In this document: one piece after another, positions 55,619-64,000 of the stretch
Layout: every line of letters starts with the position of its first letter
Numbering within the stretch: the stretch's first letter is position 1
NCBI RefSeq assembly: GCF_006716425.1
Contig: NZ_VFOZ01000001.1
Coordinates: 5,580,001 to 5,644,000, forward strand
Origin: Actinoallomurus bryophytorum
GTDB taxonomy: Bacteria; Actinomycetota; Actinomycetes; Streptosporangiales; Streptosporangiaceae
Length of the DNA: 64,000 nucleotides
Reading direction: 5' to 3'
Notes under the pieces: generated by a model
The model's database searches: none
The model's input: the letters and a program-made list of their open reading frames with translations, nothing else
Told to the model about the DNA's origin: nothing
Position numbers and translations under genes: made by a program

Positions 55619-58000
55619 ATGCGACCGTTCGGCAGGTCCCGATCGCGCCCGCGGATTGTGCGCGATGTGTTCGAACGAGCACGCTGGCGTTACTTCCAGA
55701 TACAGGCGGGCGTACGGCGGCTGACGTTTCTCGTGTTGGTCGTGGGAGCGGCGGCGGTCGCCATCGTCGTGGCGTGGCCGGTGCTCACGACGGTCGTATT
55801 CGTCGCCACGCTTCTGCTCGTCATCGACTTCACCCTTCGTTCGCCGAGCGGCATGGCGACGGCTTTCGTCGTCGTGTGCTGGCTCGCCGCGGTCATCCCG
55901 GTCAGCAGGCTGTATCCGCCCGGCGGACACGAGGCCGTATTCCTGGCCGCGCTCGCCCTCCCGGTCGCATTTCTCGCGCACCGAATCCGCGCCTATGCGC
56001 CGTGGCGCACCGCGCTGGCCGCGTTCGCGCTGGCCGGGATCGTGGCCGCCGCACTCGCGCATCCGCTGCCCGGCCTGAACGCCGGCCCCGCCTGGGCGGC
56101 CGCGCTCGTCGTCCTCGGGTACCGCTGGTTCCAGGCGCGCCGCATCGTGCCCGCCGAGGCGTACGACACCGGCTGGGCGCAGGAGGACTACCAGGAGCCC
56201 GAGGAGTACACCGCGCCCGAGCAGGGACGTCCCGCCGAAGAGGTGCCGCAGATCTCGGTGAACGAGGCGCTCGCCGAGCTGGAGGCCATGATCGGGCTCG
56301 AGCCCGTGAAGCGCCAGGTCCGCTCGATCGCCGCGTCGATCGAGGCGGCACGTATGCGCGCCGAGGCCGGGTTCGCCGCCGAGAAGCCGATGCGGCACTT
56401 CGTGTTCGTCGGGCCGTCCGGCACCGGGAAGACGACGGTGGCCCGCGTCGTCGCCAAGATCTTCTACGCGTTCGCGCTGCTGCCCACGCCGCAGGTGATC
56501 GAGGCCCAGCGCGCCGACCTGGTCGGCGAGTACCTCGGCGCCACCGCGATCAAGACGAACGACCTGGTCGACCGCGCGATGGGCGGCGTGCTCTTCATCG
56601 ACGAGGCGTACGGCCTGGTCAACGTCTCCGACGGACAGGCCGACCGGTTCGGCAACGAGGCCGTGCAGACGTTGCTGAAACGCGCCGAGGACGACCGCGA
56701 GAACCTCGTGATCATCCTGGCCGGCTACGAGGACGAGATGGGCACGTTCCTGTCCTCCAACCCCGGCCTGGCATCGCGGTTCGGCACGCGCGTGAAGTTT
56801 CCGGGCTACGAGCCCGCGGAGCTGCTCCAGATCGCCGAATACCACGCGGCGCTGCGCGGCGACCGGCTCGCGCCGGACGCCGCCCCCTCCCTGTGGGCGC
56901 GCTTCGAGGAGGTCAGCCGCCGGGGCATCGTCGACGAGCTGGGGAACGGGCGCTTCGTCCGGTCGCTGATCGAGTCGGCGGCGCGCGCCCGCGACGTGCG
57001 CATCGTCGGCGGCGGCTGGCGGCACGGCTCCAAGGCGGCGCAGCACGTCCCCGAGCCGACACCTGAGGAGCTCGTCACGATCGGCGCCATCGACATCGAG
57101 CCGGCCTTCGCCGAGGTGACCGAGCGCTACCGCGGCTACGCGGAGACACCGACGCTGGAGGACGCGCTCGCCGGCCTCGACGCGATGATCGGGCTGGATC
57201 CGGTGAAACGGCAGGTGCACGCCATCGCCGCCCAGCTGCGCGTCGCCCAGCTCCGCGAGGAGCAGGGACTGACCACCCACCCGCCGATGCGGCACTTCGT
57301 CTTCGCCGGTCCGCCGGGCACCGGCAAGACGACGGTCGCCCGCGTGTTCGGCCGGATCTTCGCGGCCCTGGGTCTGCTCGCGCGGCCCGAGGTCGTCGAG
57401 GCACAGCGCGCGGACCTGGTCGGCGAGCACCTCGGGTCGACGGCGCTGAAGACCAACAAGGTGATCGACTCGGCGCTGGGCGGCGTGCTGTTCATCGACG
57501 AGGCGTACTCACTGGTCAATCCCGGCTACGCCGGGGGTGACGCGTTCGGCTCCGAGGCCGTCCAGACGCTGCTGAAGCGCGCCGAGGACGACCGCGACCG
57601 GCTCGTGGTCATCCTGGCCGGCTACGACGCCGACATGGACCGCTTCCTGCGCTCCAACCCCGGGCTCGCCTCGCGGTTCTCCGAACGCGTCGCCTTCCCC
57701 ACCTACACTCCCGACCAGCTGCTGGAGATCGCGCTGAGCCTCGCCGCCGCGGCCGGCGACACCTGGGAGGAGGCCGCGCTGGACGACCTCGCCGGCGTCT
57801 TCCAGCGGGTACGCGGGCAGGGCCGGATCGACGAGCTGGGCAACGGCCGGTTCGTGCGCTCGCTGTACGAGAAGGCGTGCGGGTTCCGCGACGTACGGAT
57901 CGCCTCGCTCGGCTCGGACGCGACGACCGCGGACCTGACCACGCTCACCGCGGACGACGTACGCGCCGCCTACGCGGAGTTCGCCCAGCGCCGCGGCTGA
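55619..58000 (+). CDS. Membrane-anchored protein with two AAA+ (CbxX/CfqX, SpoVK-like) domains
   Basis: 793 residues. The first about 180 hold four to five transmembrane helices (LTFLVLVVGAAAVAIVVAWP, VVFVATLLLVIDF, AFVVVCWLAAVIPV, AVFLAALALPVAFLAHRI, ALAAFALAGIVAAALAHPL), then two tandem AAA+ modules. Walker A of the first is GPSGTGKTT (about 264), of the second GPPGTGKTT (about 564); both Walker B motifs read GVLFIDEAY. Sensor and arginine-finger residues (SNPGLASRF) are in both. It may remodel a membrane or cytoskeletal complex in development; the target is unknown. Confidence 0.88.
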   Translation: MRPFGRSRSRPRIVRDVFERARWRYFQIQAGVRRLTFLVLVVGAAAVAIVVAWPVLTTVVFVATLLLVIDFTLRSPSGMATAFVVVCWLAAVIPVSRLYPPGGHEAVFLAALALPVAFLAHRIRAYAPWRTALAAFALAGIVAAALAHPLPGLNAGPAWAAALVVLGYRWFQARRIVPAEAYDTGWAQEDYQEPEEYTAPEQGRPAEEVPQISVNEALAELEAMIGLEPVKRQVRSIAASIEAARMRAEAGFAAEKPMRHFVFVGPSGTGKTTVARVVAKIFYAFALLPTPQVIEAQRADLVGEYLGATAIKTNDLVDRAMGGVLFIDEAYGLVNVSDGQADRFGNEAVQTLLKRAEDDRENLVIILAGYEDEMGTFLSSNPGLASRFGTRVKFPGYEPAELLQIAEYHAALRGDRLAPDAAPSLWARFEEVSRRGIVDELGNGRFVRSLIESAARARDVRIVGGGWRHGSKAAQHVPEPTPEELVTIGAIDIEPAFAEVTERYRGYAETPTLEDALAGLDAMIGLDPVKRQVHAIAAQLRVAQLREEQGLTTHPPMRHFVFAGPPGTGKTTVARVFGRIFAALGLLARPEVVEAQRADLVGEHLGSTALKTNKVIDSALGGVLFIDEAYSLVNPGYAGGDAFGSEAVQTLLKRAEDDRDRLVVILAGYDADMDRFLRSNPGLASRFSERVAFPTYTPDQLLEIALSLAAAAGDTWEEAALDDLAGVFQRVRGQGRIDELGNGRFVRSLYEKACGFRDVRIASLGSDATTADLTTLTADDVRAAYAEFAQRRG

Positions 58001-58030
58001 GCGTCGGTTCTGTCGGCGCCGGGCACTACT

Positions 58031-59119
58031 GTGCCCGTCGTGGAGACGGTGACCTGGGACCAGATACTCGCTTGGCGCATGGGGCGGCAGTTCCTCGCCC
58101 CGGCGGTGGCCGGCGGCCCCGCCTACGTGACCGGGCGGCTGGCCGGCGTGCAGGCGCAGGTGGCCTCGGCCGCCAAGCTGACCATCGCGCTGCGCCAGAC
58201 CGAATTGTGCGCCGACTCGGACGCGGTGGAGATCGCGCTCGACGTCCGCACGCTCGTCAAGACGTGGGCGATGCGCGGCACGCTGCACCTGCTGCCCGCC
58301 GACGAGGCCGCCGCCTACCTGGAGCTTTCCGCCGCCCACCGCAACTGGGAGCGGGGGAGCTGGCAGCGGTCGTTCGGCGCGACGCCTGCCGACCTGGAGA
58401 CGATCGCCGCTGCGGCGGCCGAGGCGCTCGCGGGCGGCGCGGTGCTGACGCGCGAGGAGCTGACCGCCGAGATCGTGGACCGCACCGGCTCCGCGCACCT
58501 GGCCGGCGTGCTCGGCTCGGGCTGGGGCACGCTGCTCAAGCCGCTCGCCTGGTGGCGCGTGCTCTGCTTCGGGCCGCCGAGCGGCGGCCGCGTCACCTTC
58601 ACGTCGGCCGCGTGGCTGCCGCCGGTGCCCGACCCGGCTGGCACCGTGCTGCGCGCGTTCCTCGGCGCGTACGGCCCGGCCACGCCGGAGCTGTTCGACA
58701 AGGTCTGGCTCAGCCGCGGCAACACGCCCAAGGCCGTGCTGCGGAGCTGGTTCGCCGCGCTGGAGGGCGAGCTGGCCGAGGTCGAGGTGGAGGGAGAGCG
58801 GCGGGTCATGCTCGCCGCGCACCTGGACGAGCTGCTCGCGACCGGTCCGAGCACGGCGGTGCGCCTGCTCGGCCCCTTCGACGCGTACGTCCTCGGCGGC
58901 GGTACGACGGCGGCCGAGATCGTGCCGCCGGAGCGGCGCAAGGAGGTCAGCCGGGCCGGTGGCTGGATCTCCCCGGTCGTGCTGCGCGGCGGCCGGGTCG
59001 TGGGCGTCTGGGGCAAGGAGGGCGTGACGCTGTGGGACGACGTTCCCGCGTCGGCGGTCGAGGCCGAGATGTCACGGCATGAGCGCTTGAGACTTCTGTT
59101 GGGGGGATCTGGACCATGA
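58031..59119 (+). CDS. HTH_42 (YcaQ/AlkX-type) winged-helix DNA-binding protein
   Basis: 362 residues from GTG 58031. The winged-helix-rich family hallmark is LAWRMGRQFLAP, VQAQVASAAKLTIALRQTEL, LVKTWAMRGTLHLLPADEAAAYL, and LPPVPDPAGTVLRAFLGAYGPAT, with late GPFDAYVLGG. Bacterial members such as AlkZ and YcaQ unhook DNA crosslinks, while many actinobacterial copies are uncharacterised. The QxQ-type catalytic motif of AlkZ (QAQ) is visible near the N-terminus (VQAQVAS). It follows the AAA+ gene by 30 bp. Confidence 0.82.
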   Translation: MPVVETVTWDQILAWRMGRQFLAPAVAGGPAYVTGRLAGVQAQVASAAKLTIALRQTELCADSDAVEIALDVRTLVKTWAMRGTLHLLPADEAAAYLELSAAHRNWERGSWQRSFGATPADLETIAAAAAEALAGGAVLTREELTAEIVDRTGSAHLAGVLGSGWGTLLKPLAWWRVLCFGPPSGGRVTFTSAAWLPPVPDPAGTVLRAFLGAYGPATPELFDKVWLSRGNTPKAVLRSWFAALEGELAEVEVEGERRVMLAAHLDELLATGPSTAVRLLGPFDAYVLGGGTTAAEIVPPERRKEVSRAGGWISPVVLRGGRVVGVWGKEGVTLWDDVPASAVEAEMSRHERLRLLLGGSGP

Positions 59120-59227
59120 GAGTGTCATTCGTCCGACTACCGCGCTCGGCGGCTGGGTAGGGAACGGCTCGATCGGTTCCCGTGTCCCGGTGCCGAGCGC
59201 CCGGATGGTGAGCAAGGAGTTGGTGGG

Positions 59228-59824
59228 GTGCTGCACGCCTTCGTCTACAACGAGACAGCGATTCTGATCCGGCACTGGTTCGAGGTCAGCCTGAAGGACA
59301 GCCACCTCGAACACGGTGTCCGTCTCGAGCTCCGCCTGCGCGAACCCCAGCCGCTGCGCGGCTCCGAGTCGGCGGCGCAGCGGATCGCGGTGGACCGGCC
59401 GGTGTGGCGGGCCGACCTGTTCGACCGCCTCGACGGCGTGCCCGGGGCGTTCGACGCCGCGCACTACCATCCACGGTTCGACGGCGACGAGCCGTGCGCG
59501 CGCAACTGGGCCGACGAGGTCAAGGCCACGCCCTGGGAATGGCTGCACGGTCAGCTCTCCGACATCGCGGCCGTCGCGGAGGCGGGTGGCGTGTCCCTGT
59601 CCGACCCGGCCGCCGACACCGAGCAGATCCGCGCGGACGCTGCGGAGATCGTCGCGGTGGCGCGGAGCCGCGCGGGGATGCAGTGCGGCTCGGCGCGGCA
59701 GTGTTACGCCTGGACCCAGGACGCGGCACCCATGGTCCATTTCATGCTGAGCGGGCTCGAGCAGCCGGACCTGCTCGACCGGGAGCGCGTCTCGCCGTGG
59801 CTGGAGACACAGCCCGCAGCGTAA
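59228..59824 (+). CDS. Unrecognised conserved-looking protein
   Basis: 198 residues from GTG 59228 with AAGGAG 9 nt upstream. No signal peptide or membrane helix. Sequence shows LLHAFVYNETAILIRHWF-like start, EHGVRLELRLREPQPLRG, RPVWRADLFDRLDG, AAHYHPRFDGDEPCARNWADEV and a late CGSARQCYAW with two cysteines. I recognise no domain. The coding bias and ribosome binding site are convincing, and a histidine-containing HYHPRFDGDEP motif might bind metal. Confidence 0.7.
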   Translation: MLHAFVYNETAILIRHWFEVSLKDSHLEHGVRLELRLREPQPLRGSESAAQRIAVDRPVWRADLFDRLDGVPGAFDAAHYHPRFDGDEPCARNWADEVKATPWEWLHGQLSDIAAVAEAGGVSLSDPAADTEQIRADAAEIVAVARSRAGMQCGSARQCYAWTQDAAPMVHFMLSGLEQPDLLDRERVSPWLETQPAA

Positions 59825-59900
59825 CGCGCTGCTTACAGTGCGGTAGCCGGAGTGAAACGAGCAGGTCACACGATGTGCGGAGGGCCGACATCGGTGGTGA

Positions 59901-60866
59901 GTGCTCTTGGGCGTACGACCTCTCATCCGCTTCCGCGACATCCACGGCTACTGGCGGGCCTTCCGCATGGTCGGCAGCGGCCCTCCGCTGCTGCTGATCC
60001 ACGGCATCGGTGACAGCTCCGAGACCTGGCTGAGGGTGATCCCCGAGCTCGCGCGGCGGCATACCGTCATCGCGCCCGACCTGCTCGGCCACGGCGAGTC
60101 CGCCAAGCCGAGGGCGGACTACGCCGTCGCCGCGTACGCGTGCGGCATGCGCGACCTGCTCAGCGTGCTCGAGATCGACCGGGTGACCGTCGTCGGTCAC
60201 TCGCTCGGCGGGGGCATCGCGATGCAGTTCGCCTACCAGTTTCCCGATCGGTGTGAGCGCCTGGTGCTGGTCGGCAGCGGCGGGATCGGCCAGGAGGTGC
60301 ATCCGCTGCTGCGCCTCGCCGCGGCCCCGGGCGCCGAGATCGGGCTGTCGGTGGCGGCCTCCGCGCCGGTACGCGCCGCGATGCGGCTCGCCGCCCCCGT
60401 ACTGCGCTCGACCGGTGCGACGCGGCTCGGCCCCGACTTCGGGTACGTGCTGGAGCGCTACCGCGCGCTGCGGCCGAAGACGGCCCGGCGGGCGTTCCTG
60501 CGCACCCTGCGGGCCGGGGTCGACGTGCGCGGCCAGGTCATCACGATGCTGGACCGCTGCTACCTCGCGGCGGCCCTCCCGACACTGATCGTCTGGGGGA
60601 GGCGCGACGGCGTGATCCCGCTCCGGCACGCGCATGTCGCACACGAGGCCATCCCCGGCAGCCGCCTGGAGATCTTCGACCGGGCAGGTCACTTTCCGCA
60701 CCGCGACGAGCCGCAGCGGTTCGCCGCGGTCGTGGAGGACTTCCTGGACCATACGGCTCCGGCCCGGCACGACCCGGTCCGCTGGCGGCGGCTGCTGCGC
60801 GACGGACGGGCCGAGGAGGGCGCGGTGCCGCCGGCGCTCGATCCGCACGTCTCCAGCGGCGCCTGA
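59901..60866 (+). CDS. Alpha/beta-hydrolase fold protein (serine nucleophile)
   Basis: 321 residues from GTG 59901. Oxyanion-hole HGIG, nucleophile serine in VGHSLGGG, acid in WGRRDGVIP and histidine in RAGHFPHRDEP form a complete triad. It looks like a lipase/esterase or C-C hydrolase of the general type. A proline- and arginine-rich C-terminal tail (about 20 residues) is unusual. Its stop lies 1 bp from the convergent ArsR-type gene. Confidence 0.85.
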   Translation: MLLGVRPLIRFRDIHGYWRAFRMVGSGPPLLLIHGIGDSSETWLRVIPELARRHTVIAPDLLGHGESAKPRADYAVAAYACGMRDLLSVLEIDRVTVVGHSLGGGIAMQFAYQFPDRCERLVLVGSGGIGQEVHPLLRLAAAPGAEIGLSVAASAPVRAAMRLAAPVLRSTGATRLGPDFGYVLERYRALRPKTARRAFLRTLRAGVDVRGQVITMLDRCYLAAALPTLIVWGRRDGVIPLRHAHVAHEAIPGSRLEIFDRAGHFPHRDEPQRFAAVVEDFLDHTAPARHDPVRWRRLLRDGRAEEGAVPPALDPHVSSGA

Positions 60867-60867
60867 C

Positions 60868-61824
60868 TCACGACAGGAGCCGCGAGCCCAGGTCGCTACG
60901 GGCGTACAGCACCACCCGGCCGACCCGCGCGCGCGTCACCAGCCCGGTGTCGTGGAGTACGGCCAGGTGCTGGGAGACCGCGCCCGGTGTGACGCCGAGC
61001 CGGCCGGCCAGGTCGGTCGTTGACGTCGGGCGGTCCAGGCAGCCCAGCAGCGCGGCCTTCGGGCGGCCGATGAGCGCGGCGAGGGCCGCGTCGCCCCTCG
61101 GGGGCTCGGTCTCCCACAGGGTCGCGATGCCACGAGCCGGATAGGCGAGTGCCGGTGGTTCGCTGGCGCTGATCGGCGGGGCCACGCCGCGGACGAACAG
61201 GCAGGGCATGAGGCACAGGCCACGTCCCGTCACGTCGGCGCGGTAGTCGATGGCGGGGATGTCGAGACGGAGCATGCCCGCGCGCCAGCGGACCGCGGGG
61301 TGGAGGTCGGCGAACAGCAGCCTGGCGCCGCCGCGCGTGAACTGCCGGGCGCGGTACAGCATGTCCGCCTCGAGCACCCCGCGCATCCGCGTCCAGTGCG
61401 GCGCCAGCGCCGCCTCCCAGTACTGCCCGAGCAGGTCGGCGATCCGGTCGCGCAGCCGGGCCGGGTCGTCGAGGCACAGGGCGTCCGGCACCGGGCGCCC
61501 CGCGTGGGCGACCTTGATGTCGGCGGCGACCTTCTCCGGCGGAGTGCTCCGGACGAGCTCCAGCTCCGCGTCGAAGTCGGGCACGGGTACCTCGGGCCGC
61601 GGCGTGAGGAAGTCGGGCACCCAGCGCCGCACGCCGACCAGCGCGGTCAGCGGCCCCATGTCCACCCCCGCCAGCTCGCCGTGGACCCGGCGCCACCACG
61701 GCATCTGCAGGACGAAGTACGTCGGCAGCAGCGGGATGCGCAGGCTCATCACGGTCTCCATCAGCGGAGAGACGGCGAACCGCATGCCGACCAGGTCCTC
61801 GACGTCCAGATCGAGCTCGATCAT
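60868..61824 (-). CDS. DUF5937-type protein with a C-terminal ArsR winged helix
   Basis: 318 residues from ATG 61824. Residues 1-245 are a large domain (LDVEDLVGMRFAVSPLMETV, WWRRVHGELAGVDMGPL, CLDDPARLRDRIADLLGQYWEAAL) found in actinobacterial ArsR-like regulators. The C-terminal winged helix is IGRPKAALLGCLDRPTSTTDLAGRLGVTPGAVSQHLAVLHDTGLV. It diverges from the EamA transporter with a strong inverted repeat between, so it probably represses both. It may sense the transported substrate. Confidence 0.87.
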   Translation of the reverse strand: MIELDLDVEDLVGMRFAVSPLMETVMSLRIPLLPTYFVLQMPWWRRVHGELAGVDMGPLTALVGVRRWVPDFLTPRPEVPVPDFDAELELVRSTPPEKVAADIKVAHAGRPVPDALCLDDPARLRDRIADLLGQYWEAALAPHWTRMRGVLEADMLYRARQFTRGGARLLFADLHPAVRWRAGMLRLDIPAIDYRADVTGRGLCLMPCLFVRGVAPPISASEPPALAYPARGIATLWETEPPRGDAALAALIGRPKAALLGCLDRPTSTTDLAGRLGVTPGAVSQHLAVLHDTGLVTRARVGRVVLYARSDLGSRLLS

Positions 61825-61825
61825 C

Positions 61826-61864
61826 ACCTGAATCCTACGAGTGCCCGTTGCCGAGGATTCAGGT
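61826..61864. promoter_or_regulatory. Operator between the ArsR-type regulator and the EamA gene
   Basis: Perfect 11-base arms ACCTGAATCCT (61826-61836) and AGGATTCAGGT (61854-61864) separated by 17 bases. The left arm touches the regulator's start codon; the right arm is 49 bp before the EamA start. Two dyads 28 bp apart fit cooperative dimer binding. Confidence 0.7.
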
Positions 61865-61913
61865 CAGGGCTAAATCTCTACCAGCGACGGCGCCCGTCCG
61901 ATGAGGTGGGTTC

Positions 61914-62765
61914 GTGAACCACGCATTCCCCCTGATTCCCGCCCTCGCGGTGATCTTCGCCGGAGTCCTGCACGCCATCTGGAACGCCGTGGCCAAGGGC
62001 GCCCCCGACAGGTACGCCGGATTCGCCCTCATCGGCATCGCCCAGGGCGCGGCCGGGCTGGTCATGGTCTGTGTGTGCGGTCACCCGGCGCGCGCCGCGT
62101 GGCCGTGGATCGCCGCCTCGGTCGTGGTGCACGTCGTGTACACGGCGCTGCTGGCGCGCTCGTACGAGCTGGGCGACTTCAACCAGGTCTACCCGCTCGC
62201 CCGCGGCACCGGCCCGCTGATCGTCGCGTTCGTCGCCGCCACGACCCTCGGCGAGCACCTGACGCTTCCGCAGCTCGCCGGCGTCGCCGCGGTCTGCGGC
62301 GGGCTCGGCGCGCTGGCCTTCTCCGGCGGGGTGTCCCGGCGCCAGGCGGGCGCGATCGGCGCCGCGCTGTTCACCGGGGTCTCGATCGCCGGGTACACGC
62401 TCATCGACGGCGTCGGTGTACGTCACGCGGGTACGGCCGCCGGGTACAGCGGGTGGCTCTTCTTCTGCATGGGCCCGCTGGTCGTCCTGTGGGTCTACCT
62501 GGTCCGCGGCGCGGGGCTGTGGCGGGGCGTGGCCGCGCAGTGGCGGCTCGGCCTGCCCGGCGGTCTCATCTCGGTGCTGGGGTACGGCATCGTGGTCTGG
62601 GCGCAGACACGCGGGGCGCTCGCCCCCGTCGCCGCCCTGCGGGAGACCGGAGTGATCACCGGTGCCATCATCGGCGCGGTCTTCTTCCGCGAACGGATGG
62701 GACTGCCGAGGTTCGCCGCCGCGGGCGTGGTCGTCATCGGCGTGGCCCTCATCAACGTCCACTGA
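61914..62765 (+). CDS. EamA (DMT) family transporter
   Basis: 283 residues from GTG 61914, with nine to ten membrane helices and the two EamA repeats (VIFAGVLHAIWNAVAKGA, SVVVHVVYTALLARSYELGD, FNQVYPLARGTGPLIVAFVAAT; and RLGLPGGLISVLGYGIVVWA, APVAALRETGVITGAIIGAVFF, AAAGVVVIGVALI). Members export metabolites such as amino acids, purines or lipids' precursors. Controlled presumably by the divergent ArsR-type protein. Substrate unknown. Confidence 0.9.
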   Translation: MNHAFPLIPALAVIFAGVLHAIWNAVAKGAPDRYAGFALIGIAQGAAGLVMVCVCGHPARAAWPWIAASVVVHVVYTALLARSYELGDFNQVYPLARGTGPLIVAFVAATTLGEHLTLPQLAGVAAVCGGLGALAFSGGVSRRQAGAIGAALFTGVSIAGYTLIDGVGVRHAGTAAGYSGWLFFCMGPLVVLWVYLVRGAGLWRGVAAQWRLGLPGGLISVLGYGIVVWAQTRGALAPVAALRETGVITGAIIGAVFFRERMGLPRFAAAGVVVIGVALINVH

Positions 62766-62808
62766 CGACATGCGGTTTCGACGCCGCCTCACCGGTGAAC
62801 CTGGTCAG

Positions 62809-63423
62809 ATGACCTCATCCGATGTCGAGAACGATGTCCGCCCCGCGACGGTGGTGTTCACCTGGGACGTCGCCCCCGGCCGCGAGGCGGAGTTCGAGTC
62901 GTGGGCGCACGGCGTCAATGACGCCGCGGCCGGTTTCCCGGGGCACCGCGGGGCGACCTGGCTGCGCGCCGAGGGATCGCGGCACCGCTACTACACGGTC
63001 CTGAACTTCGTCGACGAGGAACGCCTGAACGCCTGGATGGGCTCGGCCGAACGCGACGAGTGGCTCGAACGCGTCGACGGCATCGCCAAGGAGCACCGCC
63101 ATCGCACCACCGGCCTGGAGACGTGGTTCAGCCTTCCCGGTGACGCGGTTCCCGCCCCGGCGCGCCCCAAGATGGTCATCGTCACCCTCCTGGCCGTCTA
63201 CCCGCTCAGCCTGGTGTTCCAGGGCGTCATCGCGCCGTGGACGCAGAGCTGGCCGCTCCCGCTGCGCAGCGCGCTCTTCCCGCTCGTGGTCGTGCCCACG
63301 CTCACCTACGCGTTCATGCCGGGCCTCAGCCGGGTGATGCGCGGATGGCTCTATCCCACCGGCCGGAGGCACCGGCCCGCCCAGCGGACGGACCGCCGGG
63401 ACGCCGGGAGCGATCCCGCCTGA
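62809..63423 (+). CDS. Antibiotic biosynthesis monooxygenase (ABM) domain with two C-terminal membrane helices
   Basis: 204 residues from ATG 62809; ATG 62770 is an alternative, neither with a good ribosome binding site. The ABM ferredoxin-like fold spans about 10-110 (ATVVFTWDVAPGREAEFESWA, GHRGATWLRAEG, YYTVLNFVDEERLNAWMGSAE). Two hydrophobic helices follow (KMVIVTLLAVYPLSLVFQGV and RSALFPLVVVPTLTYAFM) and the tail is basic. ABM enzymes act as small oxygenases without cofactors or as heme-degrading IsdG-like proteins; the membrane form (COG3224 type) has unknown function. It lies 43 bp after the EamA gene. Confidence 0.82.
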   Translation: MTSSDVENDVRPATVVFTWDVAPGREAEFESWAHGVNDAAAGFPGHRGATWLRAEGSRHRYYTVLNFVDEERLNAWMGSAERDEWLERVDGIAKEHRHRTTGLETWFSLPGDAVPAPARPKMVIVTLLAVYPLSLVFQGVIAPWTQSWPLPLRSALFPLVVVPTLTYAFMPGLSRVMRGWLYPTGRRHRPAQRTDRRDAGSDPA

Positions 63424-63432
63424 ACCCAGGGC

Positions 63433-64000
63433 TCAGGTCAGCGTGCCGCCGGCCATCGCCATCTCATCCGTCCGGCCGTCGATGACCTGGCGGTACACCG
63501 CCTCGGTCTCGGCCGCGACCCGGCTCCAGGTGTGGCGTTCGCGGACCCGCGCCGCCGCGGCGGCGCCGAGGGAGGGGCCCAGGCGGGGATCGGCGAGCAC
63601 CCTGCGCAGCCGTCCCGCCAGCGCGCCCGGCACGTGAGGCGGGACGTGCAGTCCGGTCACCCCGTCGACGACCGTGTCCAGATGGCCGCCGACCGCGGAG
63701 ACGACCACCGGAACACCGCACGCCATCGCCTCCAGGACCGCGATCCCGAAGGGTTCGTACCACGGCACCGACACGACGACGTCGGCCGACCGGATCAGCG
63801 CGGGCAGCTTCTCGCGTGTGATCCTCCCCGTGAACAGGACGCGCGACGCGACGCCGCGTGCCTGCGCCAGCCGCCGCAGCCGGAGCACCTCGGGGTCGCG
63901 GTCCAGATCCGCGCGTGGCGGCCCGCCGGCCACCACGAGCTCCACGTCCGGCACGTGGCACAGCGCCTCGATGACGGTGTCCAGCCCTTTGCGCGGGACG
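63433..64000 (-). CDS. Glycosyltransferase family 4, C-terminal part
   Basis: The 3' part of a gene whose start lies beyond the right edge; the frame is open through 64000. It has the GT-B C-terminal nucleotide-sugar-binding domain: RKGLDTVIEAL, PDVELVVAGGPP, SRVLFTGRITREKLPALIRSADVVVSVPWYEPFGIAVLEAMACGVPVVVSAVGGH. The EPFGIAVLEA pattern is the EX7E motif of GT4 enzymes such as mannosyltransferases or glucosyltransferases. Donor and acceptor cannot be told. Confidence 0.9.
   Translation of the reverse strand, partial: VPRKGLDTVIEALCHVPDVELVVAGGPPRADLDRDPEVLRLRRLAQARGVASRVLFTGRITREKLPALIRSADVVVSVPWYEPFGIAVLEAMACGVPVVVSAVGGHLDTVVDGVTGLHVPPHVPGALAGRLRRVLADPRLGPSLGAAAAARVRERHTWSRVAAETEAVYRQVIDGRTDEMAMAGGTLT

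Noticed and set aside
54806-57430. 874-codon frame antisense to the double AAA+ gene and HhH protein
   Set aside because: Shadow frame; the plus strand has clear Walker motifs and membrane helices.

Overview
The window is a 64-kb piece of a high-GC actinomycete chromosome. This rests on GC-rich codon use throughout, frequent GTG and TTG starts, 4-bp start/stop overlaps, and the lexA / LysM gene / nrdR / nrdJ block found in actinobacteria. It also carries a tmsA-tmsB pair for 10-methyl (tuberculostearic-type) fatty acids, together with DUF4192, DUF1707 and UPF0309 genes. A Thermomonosporaceae-like filamentous actinomycete would fit, but the family is an inference. No rRNA, tRNA, CRISPR array, integrase or transposase was seen.

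Left part (1-17.4 kb): the 5' end of a secreted S53 protease, a solitary cytochrome c oxidase subunit I gene (ctaD), a TetR / AurF-type diiron oxygenase / SDR operon, a PLP aminotransferase, a DUF4192 protein, a FadD acyl-CoA ligase, a DinG-type helicase, a small unknown protein and a NodB-type deacetylase. The genes are spaced by unusually long, repeat-rich gaps. Seven different minisatellite blocks lie between 2.1 and 16.4 kb, and two of them contain extra copies of the 3' end of the neighbouring gene.

Middle (17.4-34.4 kb): a DUF1707/DUF4870 membrane protein, a flavin-fold protein, tmsA-tmsB, an alpha/beta hydrolase, a cytochrome P450, a second acyl-CoA synthetase and an AA10 polysaccharide monooxygenase. 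Then leuS, preceded by what looks like a leucine leader-peptide attenuator, and the SOS / deoxynucleotide block: lexA with two LexA boxes, a divergent LysM cell-division gene, nrdR with NrdR-like boxes, and class II nrdJ.

Regulator-effector stretch (34.4-47.2 kb): small units, most pairing one transcription factor with one or two target genes. They are HxlR/MBL hydrolase, MarR/maleylpyruvate-isomerase-like, YtrA-type GntR with an ABC transporter, MBL hydrolase/MarR, ArsR/DUF2071, HxlR/YceI and MarR/MFS efflux. Several have a clear inverted repeat over the predicted promoter. A PH-domain-like gene and an iron-sulfur photolyase lie among them.

Right part (47.2-64 kb): lipoate-protein ligase, pgi, a DoxX protein, rnhB followed by a 15-bp minisatellite, a two-component system, a UPF0309 SIS protein, a divergent HhH-GPD protein, a membrane-anchored double AAA+ ATPase, an HTH_42 protein, an unknown gene, an alpha/beta hydrolase, an ArsR-type regulator divergent from an EamA transporter with a strong operator between them, an ABM-domain membrane protein, and the 3' part of a family 4 glycosyltransferase.

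All calls were made by reading the sequence and translations by eye. No database search or folding program was run.
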